This document shows, piece by piece, positions 53,614 through 62,060 of a stretch of 64,000 bases of DNA; the stretch's first letter is position 1; each line of letters starts with the position of its first letter. Location of the stretch: contig SDOX01000002.1 of assembly GCA_004565275.1 (NCBI GenBank), positions 504,884 through 568,883 on the forward strand, read 5' to 3'. A program made the translations under genes and the position numbers. This DNA comes from Nannochloropsis salina CCMP1776. Taxonomy: Eukaryota; Sar; Eustigmatophyceae; Eustigmatales; Monodopsidaceae. Under the pieces are notes generated by a model, which was given only the letters and a program-made list of their open reading frames with translations, was not told the DNA's origin and searched no databases.

Positions 53614-56155
53614 CTATTCAGCGTCCAGCCATGGCTCCGTTTCCTCCCCGAGCTCGTCCCAGAAGGCATCGTCGAGCTCATCAATATTGTAAGCCATCGA
53701 GTCATCCAATCCGAGGACATATTTCGCCCGTATCTCGCTATCCAACTCACTCGCACCCTGCGCTTCAGAACTTTGCCACGGTGCCTCTAACTTCTCCTCT
53801 CCTTCTGTCTCCTCTTCTGTCGCGTTCCCACTCTTGCTCTCATCACCGCCCGTCCTCTCATCTTCGAGTCGCACATTGCATAGGCTGTCGTCCCAGTTGA
53901 TGCGTGTGAAAGTGAGCTTTTCGAACGTTTCAGGCAGTTTCTGCGGCCCCGACTCGATAAGCCTTGTCCGTAAGACCAGCCGCCTCACGCTTGACGACGA
54001 CGCGGGAATACAGAGGTAGTGCATGGCCACGATGGTGAGTGCGGGACAGTCCTCGCACAGATTCCACCAATACTCCAAAGTACCAATCTTCTCGAGGCCT
54101 ATCGTTTGCACTGACTTGGATAGATAATTGGTGATCTCCGACGCCACGTCCTCCCTGTTCTCTATCTCCACGCCCTCGAAGTCGAGCGCGGGCTCCATGT
54201 CATGCACTACCGCCAAGTTATTATAGTGCTTGCTCTGCGCGAAGAAGAGGGCCCTCAAGCTACCAGTCGTCTTGAAATCCCCTTCACAGCCCCGCTTCTC
54301 GCCGCGCCCCTCCACATACCCATTCGCCTTCTTGAGCACCGTCATTGTCCGGTCCGTCTGCTCTTGTATGACTCTCCACGCTTTCTTCAAGACGTCGTCG
54401 GGCGCGCCCATGGCCCTCAGGTTCTTCGTGCACGGGTCCAGAAACGGCGCCACCGCCAGCGGCAGCATGCGCCGGAGCTTGAATCGGCGCGTCAGGTCCG
54501 TGCGCGCTTGCCTGGCTAATCTTTGTACAGAGGGGTGCAAGACGCTTATGAGGTGCCTGGTGGATGAGGCGGGATGGTCTGTTCCGGCGACAGACGTCTC
54601 CGCAATATTCGCCGTTGTACTTAGGCCTTCGACCGGTTCCAGGTATGCGGGCACAACGAGGGGTGACGTGACATCGCCCGCCTGCAGCTCCGTGATCAAC
54701 CCTCGGAAAGGCTTATATAAGGCCACGACCTGCCCCAGGAGGGAGGTGTCTCCCGACTTCTGTCTTTCATCAGGTTCGGAGACCTTCTCAAACGCTGCGG
54801 GCTGGCAATTGTCGCCCAGCGCGTGCGCCGTCGGAGAGGTCCTATGCTGCTGTGTCGACACCTGTGTTTCGCGTTGATAGGCCGCCAGGACGTTGCTGTG
54901 GCGGGCGCCAGAGACAGCATTCCTGGCGCGCTTCAGAGTGGTGAGGAAATCGTCCTCTCCCTCTAAAGACACCGCAATGGTGCGCTGAAGGCTATGGGTG
55001 AGGGACAGCGAGGAGGGGAGGCCGACCTTGCGGACGGCTTGGATGAGTTCGGCATCACCGTCGTGGACAACTCGGAAGATTGCTTTGACAGGTATCCCGA
55101 ACTCCTTCAGCGTCGCCTCCAGGTACTGCTGTACGACCTGGGCTGTTACGTGGTCGGCCTCAACCTCCTTACACGCCAGACAAAACTCCTTCTTCTCGAA
55201 ACCGCCATTCGTACTTTTAATGGTGTGGAGAAGCACGCCGATGTACGTCATCTGCGTCGCGTCCGTCCACATGTCCAGAGAAACGCAGGCTACCATGCCG
55301 CGGAGGGCCGACAGACCCTTCCATTTGAGCGGATGGATGTAGTCTAGGACCGTATCCCGCGCTGCGTTATACATGGCGTTTGTGACCGTCCTGATCTTCT
55401 TGGTGTCTGGTATGACGAACTTAGGATTCAGGGCAAGAAACTCGCGAAAGTCCCTGTCAAGCGTCAGCGTGGCGGGACGTGAGTCGCGGATGAGGAAGCC
55501 AACAAGCTTGGCAGTTAATCGCGCCTGTTCCCCTGCTGAGTAAGCAACTGTCTGATTCACCTGAAGTTGCTGCATGTCAGCACCACTGTCGATCGTGTTC
55601 TCGCCGCACCCGGCATGGTGCCTGAAATCGTGCTGTTTGACATGGGAAATCCCGCCGCCAGCAATCCATCTCCTGCACTTCATGCAGTAAATGTCGTCCT
55701 TATGGCCCTTCAGCGTGCTGCAGAAGTAGTAAGGCTTCCGCCACGCACAGTGTTTCTTGCGCGCTATGTTATGTCTGATTCACCTGAAGTTGCTGCATGT
55801 CAGCAACCCTGTCGATCGTGTTCTCGCCGCACCCGGCATGATGCCTGAAATCGTGCTGTTTGACATGGGAAATCCCGCCGCCAGCAATCCATCTCCTGCA
55901 CTTCATGCAGTAAATGTCGTCCTTATGGCCCTTCAGCGTGCTGCAGAAGTAGTAAGGCTTCCGCCACGCACAGTATTTCTTGCGCGCTATGTTATGCGTG
56001 GGGTGGAGCTCCAACTCGTTGATAACTTTTATACTGTCCTGCTCCTCCTTGCGCTTGGCATCTGCAGCCGCAGCCGGAGCCGATGAACGAAAGTTTGAGG
56101 GCACCGACAGTCTAGAGAGGCTGGATTCGACGCACGGCTTATTTGAGAATGACAT
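53614..56155 (-). CDS. hAT transposase with zinc-finger N terminus
   Basis: Cut-and-paste transposase. Two blocks: 55784-56155 (124 codons) and 53614-55560 (649 codons), separated by 223 nt; joined at CAG|gtgaat..TTCAG the frame is continuous, 772 aa. The N-terminal block has KYCAWRKPYYFCSTLKGH and YCMKCRRWIAGG, with His residues in HVKQHDFRHH, a BED-like zinc finger. The catalytic region shows SLDMWTDATQMTYIGVLLHT (first Asp), VVHDGDAELIQAV (second Asp) with SLTHSLQRTI, and the hAT C-terminal region LEYWWNLCEDCPALTIVAMHY followed by LCIPASSSSVRRL, where family members usually have ERxFS. An ATG at 55683 could alternatively give a 689-aa form lacking the finger. No stop codons interrupt the spliced frame, so the gene appears intact. 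The spliced form is my inference. Confidence 0.75.
55551..55996. repeat. 223-bp perfect-register tandem duplication inside the transposase
   Basis: Two adjacent units, 55551-55773 and 55774-55996, differ at about four positions (~98% identical by eye). Unit length 223 is not a multiple of three, so without splicing the duplication shifts the frame. Each unit carries CTTCAG|GTGAAT on the minus strand; the donor of the transcript-upstream unit and the acceptor of the downstream unit are exactly one unit apart. Confidence 0.95.
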
Positions 56156-56194
56156 TCTGTGAATACGTATAAGTGGACGGTGGATGGCGAACAT

Positions 56195-57039
56195 TTCATG
56201 GGGATGGGGGTCGCATTGACTTTGAGTTGCAGAAGCTATCGTTTATTCAGCGACTCGTCGATCCTGGGTTCCACACTAAGTGCGGACTCCACTCTCAACA
56301 TTTTGGTATCTACGCAGCACCTAAATTATACCATCACTCCATTGATCTTGCTCTGAAAGCACTTCGATGGAGTGTATGCACTTTTTTTTTCTTACCAACG
56401 GCGTGGACCTCTGTGGAATGGCCATAGAATAGAAAAGTGATCTGGTCTGCACTCGGCCATTCGAATGGTGCACTCGCTCTTTCGCACTCGCGGCTGTCGG
56501 ACTTTCGCTCTCACTGGCGAGCTCGACGTTGCGCGGACGATGCCCTCGCCGGGTAGCCATCTGTACAGATCTCCTGTTCCTTTGTCCGAGCTCTACTGCG
56601 GAGTTCATCCGAGAATGCTCAGAACTTTCCCAGGTTAGCTTATCCACCCGCAACGAGCACGCTGCTGAATTCGCTATGAGGGAGATTACCACCACTATCT
56701 TACAGTGGTAGCAGCGGCCAGCCCAGTCCATGCCTCGCCGCAGAATTTGTGCCAGGCTGGAGAGGTGAAGAGGGAAGTGCCGAGGGAGAACTAAAGGGCC
56801 TGATCAACATTTTCTTACGAACCACAACTCGCCTTTGACAGCCATCCAGCGACGAAAGGAAGAGCCGCCTCCCGGTCGTTCGGAGGCGATCTCTCATTAA
56901 GGGCCAAATATGGAAATCCAACCCCGCACGTACGAGCAGCCTGGCGAATTGACGACTTCCCAGAAATTGGAGTATGAGCCTTTTCTCATGTCGACCCGTA
57001 GCAAGCTCACAAGAGGAAGTGTATAATACAAGGAAACCT
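56195..57039. other. Region between hAT transposase and retroelement fragment
   Basis: About 850 bp. The right end of the hAT element should lie here. One 84-codon + frame (56173-56427) reads FELQKLSFIQRLVDPGFHTK; it may be a piece of another degenerate gene, but I cannot name it. Nothing else recognised. Confidence 0.35.
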
Positions 57040-57600
57040 TTCAAGGGGAAAGACCTTCAAAGGCCTTCCCCTCTCGATAAAATTTGCTAGCATCGAAGAA
57101 AGCTATCTAGTCCAACTCGTCTCATCCGCGGTACAGAGGATCCGCAACCACCACCACACCGCTTCAGTGTATGACACTTTGCAGCATTTGCATGCGGATG
57201 AGTAGCTACAAGCGACGTTTGGGAGCGAAGGACTCAATTCGCTACGAAGTCTGGAGCACATCGAGTCAAGGCTGGATCTCCCGTGGGAGCCCGGGGAGCG
57301 CAAGAGCAGGGCAAGTTGATCCTTGCAAGCCTTCACAAAGAGCTGGAAGATAGTGCGAGGCAAACTGCCTTGCGGAGTCGGAGAGCGTTAGCTGCTTCAT
57401 TGAAAGTCACCGGAACAACTGACCGACGAACGAGGACGACTATTTTCAAGCTGCTCAATGACAAGAGTCTCGCTGGGCGAGGTTCCGACCGGCATCGCTT
57501 GTTGGCATATGTCAATCGTTGTCCTTGGAGATGTCTTGCATATCCCACGACATCCTCGACATGTCAGAATTTTTCTCCTGGAATAAGCGGACCTTGACCC
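57040..57600 (+). mobile_element. Degenerate retroelement fragment related to the one at 45.7 kb
   Basis: Fossil. On the + strand the segment shares with 45700-46410 a similar series of residues (YLVQLVSSAVQRI here, then LQATFGSEGL). Further on a frame reads VVLGDVLHIPRHPRHV, resembling the conserved stretch just before the integrase region of copia-type polyproteins. It is broken, with several interruptions, and lacks identifiable terminal repeats. Assignment to Ty1/copia is tentative. Being less conserved than the coding genes around it, it is probably old. Confidence 0.4.
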
Positions 57601-58160
57601 CCTGCCAAAAACAAAGTCTGGGTCACAGTCTTAGGACTTTTCAATCGATAGTGATTTGATATTTTTTCGACTGCATTTTTCCCGACTAGCTTTGGTTCGT
57701 GAAGCAGCAGGCACTATCGATGAAAGTCGATGGAAGATTGCCTGTTGGCCGAGGACGGCCTGCTTGCTTTCGCGGTGATCCGTAGGCAGACGACCTGCAG
57801 AGCCATGGGACGAGGAAGTGGCATGGACTCTAGGTTGAGTCCAAGACACCTTTTAAATGCGCCGTGATGATATGACGTTTTTCGTCATTGGCAGCTCCTT
57901 GCTCATTCTGAAACCGCACCAAAATGAAACATTCTTATACGGCGTTCAGTGTAAAATAAAAATACGAATATTCACCTTTTTCCTGGACGGCAGAGCACTT
58001 CTGAGCTGACATACTACGGATTTAATTCTTAAACTCGTCAATACATTTTCTTTTCCCGCTTTTGAACGTGACCTGGCTGCTTGGCACCAGCATTACCATC
58101 TTCTTCCTCCATCACATCCTTCCCTTATGATTACATTTAATTTCGACTATTTGTGCTCAA
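57601..58160. other. Intergenic region
   Basis: About 560 bp. No family signature. It includes the 3' flank of the LPAAT gene. Confidence 0.4.
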
Positions 58161-59593
58161 TCAAGCACCTCCAGTCTCCTTACTGGTTGACGCACATTGC
58201 TGCTCATTGCCCAACGCGTCGTTAATGATTTTAAAGGCTAAATCTGAAAGCTCCTGATCTGTCCGGTCCGTCGATGGTATGGCTGGATGGACGTGGATTG
58301 CCGTGATCCCACGACCGGCACATTGAGGCATGATAACCTCTTTTGGCATCATGATATGCGTACCTGCGATCGATACAGGAACGATAGGTACACCGGCTTT
58401 GGTTGCAACTTTAAAGGCCCCCATCTTGAAGGCCTGCATTTTCCCTCCTGGGCCGCGAGTGCCTTCGGGAAACACGAACAGCGGTGTGCCAGTCTTGAGG
58501 ATTAGGAGCGCCGATCGCAATGCCTCCATTTGACTGCGTTTGTCGTCTCGGTCCACAAGTACGTGCTGCGCCATGCTCATGGCGTTGCCTAGGATTGGGA
58601 CCTTAGTCAAGTCAGCTTTTGCCAGATATTTTGCTCGCACAGGAAGCTGTGCCGAGTAGGGGACGTCCATCCAAGACGCATGGTTCGCAACGAATACCTG
58701 CGGTGTTGAGATACGAGAGAATTGTGCGTTATAAAGTAGAAGACAGGAGGGTGAGAGCTGTGAGACAGGTCAGCAAATGCTCGGTCTTCCCACCTTTCAT
58801 TCTTACGTCACTTTGCTTCCGACTCGCACGCACGCATTAAAATACTTCTTCACTCAACACGTACCGCTGGTCCATCGGGTATGTTCTCCAAACCTGTCAT
58901 TTCGGGCAGAGAATCTGTGCTGAGGCTGGTAAGCCAACCCCACAAGGAACTGCTGCGGTCCACGTTGTACCGACAAGGGTCGAGCTTGTCCACGAATTCC
59001 AAGAGCACCTTGTACACGACAAGGAAGACCGCCCACGGAATAGCCCAGAAGATTGCCATGAAACAGAAGAAGAACCCAAAAGCGTTTATCTTGAAGCCTT
59101 TGATTGTCAAGTATGGCCCGTAGTCCGTAGGAACGCCGGCTAGGCTCTTGTGCTTGAAGTTATCCTGCGGGGCTGGGGGTGGTCCTGTGCCTTCCGCGGA
59201 TTCAGGCATGGCGGACCCAAACCGAGACACCCCTGTATGCTTAGAACTCTTTGAACTGCTGCCCACTTCTGGATCGACATCACGCTTGTCAGAAAGTTCC
59301 ACGTCCGTCTTCACCACCATGACTGCTGTCCTGGTCCCGAGACGCTGGTGTCGCCTTTGAGACAGCCGGGTCCCGCCTTGACATACGTAGTACATTTTGT
59401 GGGCCTCAAGCGGATGTGACCGTATTCTTCCAGTGACTGGAGTTCCCATAGGAGGCATAACAGGCAAAAAAGCTGATGTCTGCCGATTTCCCACGTTCGC
59501 GTCTATGTGCCGGGTTGCGACGCCATCTCCTGTTGTTAAACACATTAACACGGCTGCGGTACGAGCACCGCACGCCAAACTTGTTGAGGACAT
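58161..59593 (-). CDS. 1-acyl-sn-glycerol-3-phosphate acyltransferase (PlsC/LPAAT), probably plastidial
   Basis: Adds the second acyl chain in glycerolipid synthesis. Two exons: 58865-59593 and 58161-58697, intron 167 nt (gtacgt donor, CACCGCAG acceptor), phase 0, 421 aa. The junction rebuilds the classic motif: DGPA|VFVANHASWMDVP, where H-x4-D is the catalytic block I. Then KADLTKVPILG, block III FPEGTRGPGGKM with the EGTR substrate-binding residues, and block IV VPIVPVSIAGTH. Hydrophobic segments near residues 170-195 (FGFFFCFMAIFWAIPWAVFLVVY) anchor it. The N-terminal ~60 residues include NRQTSAFLPVMPPM, with TSAF resembling the ASAFAP plastid-targeting motif; a hydrophobic signal core precedes but is weak, so plastid targeting is only likely. 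The enzyme class is certain. Confidence 0.92.
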
Positions 59594-60636
59594 TTCGTAC
59601 AGATTTCAGGCGTTCCTTTCCCACCTGTACGATCCGCTGATGCATGTGATTCGAAAAGGAGAATGTGAGGATACTTCTAGTGTGGTGCGAGAAAATTCGG
59701 GCTTAGGGCTGACATAGGCTATCTCCGCCGGATTGAAAACATGTCAAATTCATGGAGAAACTTTCGTAGCGAGCAAGCACACTCTCAAATGTAACCAAAC
59801 GTATGTTGTGAGATGGACATAGAGGCCCAAGTTTGGCGGTCATACGCGGCGATCTGGAAGAGGTGAGGAGGCTGCGAGGAGCCCGCAGGGCGCAGCGTGT
59901 CACTCGATCCACCCCCTGACCTCTTCAAGCCAGACGCTCCATGCATTTCACCTCGTGGTGATTTTCACTTGACAAGACACAACAAATGAGCTGGGCTACT
60001 AAATAAAAATGGTCCGAGGAGAGCTTGTGAGGACATTTTATCTGTGGTTTTATTCTAGCAATGCAGTCAAGTGCTTGGGCTCTCTTCACGGCCGGGGGGG
60101 GAGGCCACCACACCCAGGTACACCGGAGTAATATTGGCTTGGTGCAAGGGTAAAAGAAGAAAAATTATCCCATCGTCTCTACGAAGGCTGGTTATTATTC
60201 TTTCTTTCTACGAAGACTACTGTTCAACGCAAAAATTAGAGATTTCTCACTCTATATAACGCTTGAGGCCTAGATCGAGAAAGGGTTGCGACGGATAGTT
60301 TTCAATTTGATACTAGGACCACTGACGGTTTTCATGTGGCAACGAGTAAAACCCGTGAACCCATATTATTGCCCACACGTTTTGGTCCCAGTCTTAACGC
60401 TGCATATGTTTAAATCGTCTCGTTCAAAATAAATACTTCTCGACTCGAAACTCCTCTTTTATAATTATTTCTGTAGAATCTTAATTATATAATCTTCCTC
60501 CCCCGGTAAATTATCTTGTAAGAGCACCGTCAGGATAATCGCCGAGAAGAGGGGACCCCACTCTAGCCTCCTCTATCCGTACCACCGCACCGGCTTCCTT
60601 CTCACTCACAGACCTACCAATTTGTCAAAAAGACAT
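59594..60636. other. Intergenic region
   Basis: Just over 1 kb between the LPAAT promoter side and the 3' end of the NDUFA8 gene, both on the minus strand. Short AT-rich sequence, no coding signature. Confidence 0.45.
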
Positions 60637-61044
60637 TTACTCCTTGGATTCGTAAAAAGACTTCAAGAGGTCCTCGTGCAAATCGGCACATTTCTTGAGA
60701 TTGTTGCCAGTCCTTTGCAGGCACTCCGCATAGGCTTGAAAAGATGCCTCAGACTTTGCTTTAATTTTTGCTCTCCTGCGTAAATAAAGAGAAATAGTTG
60801 AAAACATACATGAAACGCCCGCAGAGACGGTAAATGGAGAAAAAAGCAAGAACCCTAATCAATTCCCGACATTTGAAACTTACAAAGTCTCCCAGCAAGC
60901 TAGTACATCCTTACTGGCCGCCTCACAGGCTTCTGGGTGGGGATTTTTCTTCTTTTGCTCGTAGAAAGCAAGGTTCGCGTCCACGCACTCTTTCCCAAAA
61001 AGTGTTGATGATGCCTGAAGTTCTGCAGCGCTTTCGATGGGCAT
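60637..61044 (-). CDS. NDUFA8: Complex I subunit NDUFA8 (CHCH protein)
   Basis: Intermembrane-space subunit of mitochondrial complex I with paired disulfides. Two exons: 60884-61044 and 60637-60775, intron 108 nt (gtaagt donor, TTACGCAG acceptor); phase agrees, 99 aa, close to plant NDUFA8 (~106 aa). The N-terminal part reads SSTLFGKECVDANLAFYEQKKKNPHPEACEAASKDVLAC, with a C-x9-C pair, and the second half AYAECLQRTGNNLKKC, with a C-x10-C pair, the spacing seen in plant NDUFA8. The hydrophilic helices between are typical of twin-Cx9C proteins imported by Mia40. Neither exon alone shows this; the spliced frame does. No presequence, as expected for a Mia40 substrate. Family call good. Confidence 0.83.
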
Positions 61045-62060
61045 CTTATATGACCCACCCTATGATTTCAATTGTCTTCCTTCTCTTGAGGAAACCCAAA
61101 CAACGCAGTAAACGAGCAGGAGGAGGAGGAAAGGAGCGGTTTAGCAGGAGAGTTGCTGAATGATCGCGCTGTCCTGTCTATTTACTACCTCGTGGATGTA
61201 AACTGTGGCCCACGATTGAACCATAGTGTGAGAAAAAAATGTGAGAGAGATCATTATGAATTGTCGCTTAAATATAAGTGTAGGCCATATGCAAGAGTCC
61301 CTCGGCATGAAGGGATGGCATGATAAGGCCAAGACAAGGGCAAGCCGGGGGAGCGCTCCGCTCGCCATGCGGTGTGAGCATCGAGCAGTACGCGACTCGG
61401 TGCAAAGCCAAGACAATGTAAGTCCAGTATGGCTCCTTGTCCGCCTCGGACGCTTTATATCCCACACAGGGCCTGGCCGGGCCGGGGCGGCGCGGCGGGC
61501 CCTCGCTGTCGCCTGCGGGTGATGGGGAGGGAGGCTTCAGGCAGTGGCTTCGCCCGCCCCCTCCTTTTGGAGACTTGCCAGATCACCGCGGTCCCGATCA
61601 TTTGGGCGCCCGTCTATCGCGCAGTAGACTTTGTGACTCTTTTGAGTTGCTTGAGTGACGGGTAGAGACGAGACGGACGATTTTACCTGTTTTTGGGCTG
61701 CTCCCTCCTTTGAAATTGCCGTCCTGCTTTCTGCCTGCCGCCGGCTCCCTTTACACGACCTGATCATTTCATCCCGCACCTCTGCAAAAACCTAGGGCCG
61801 AGCTAACATCTTAGCAACAACAATTTGTTGAAATTGTCAGGAAACGATCCAGTTCGCGCTGGGATTTGTCATTTCAGCCAGATTCTGGACGTACTTTGAG
61901 GGAGGTAGGTAACTGAAACGAAATCGACATAAAAGTGAGAGTATTCATGCACAAGTTTTGACACGCAGAAGACGCTTCGTCCCGTGCAAAATTCAGGTTG
62001 GCGGACGAAAGCCTCTGTGTACATATAGCTTGCAAGGAGGGTCACTGTGGAGCAGGAGTC
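61045..62060. promoter_or_regulatory. Divergent promoter region, NDUFA8 / Gln-rich protein
   Basis: 1 kb between divergent starts. It includes a GC-rich block at ~61466-61505 (a run of GGCCGGGCC-type sequence), unlike the flanks, perhaps a promoter island. No convincing ORF. Confidence 0.4.

Larger units (their letters stand above)
53614..56194 (-). mobile_element. hAT-family DNA transposon (transposase region; ends not located)
   Basis: The coding body of a hAT element, transcribed on the minus strand. It carries a BED-type zinc finger region, a catalytic core and the hAT C-terminal dimerisation region, as described for the CDS. Terminal inverted repeats and the 8-bp target duplication expected of hAT were not found by eye in 53040-53610 or 56195-56800, so the real element is larger than these coordinates. 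Confidence 0.75.

Noticed and set aside
53040-56800. Search for hAT terminal inverted repeats and 8-bp target duplication
   Set aside because: CAG-starting candidates on the left (53056, 53131, 53181, 53262) were compared by eye with right-side candidates, with no convincing pair.
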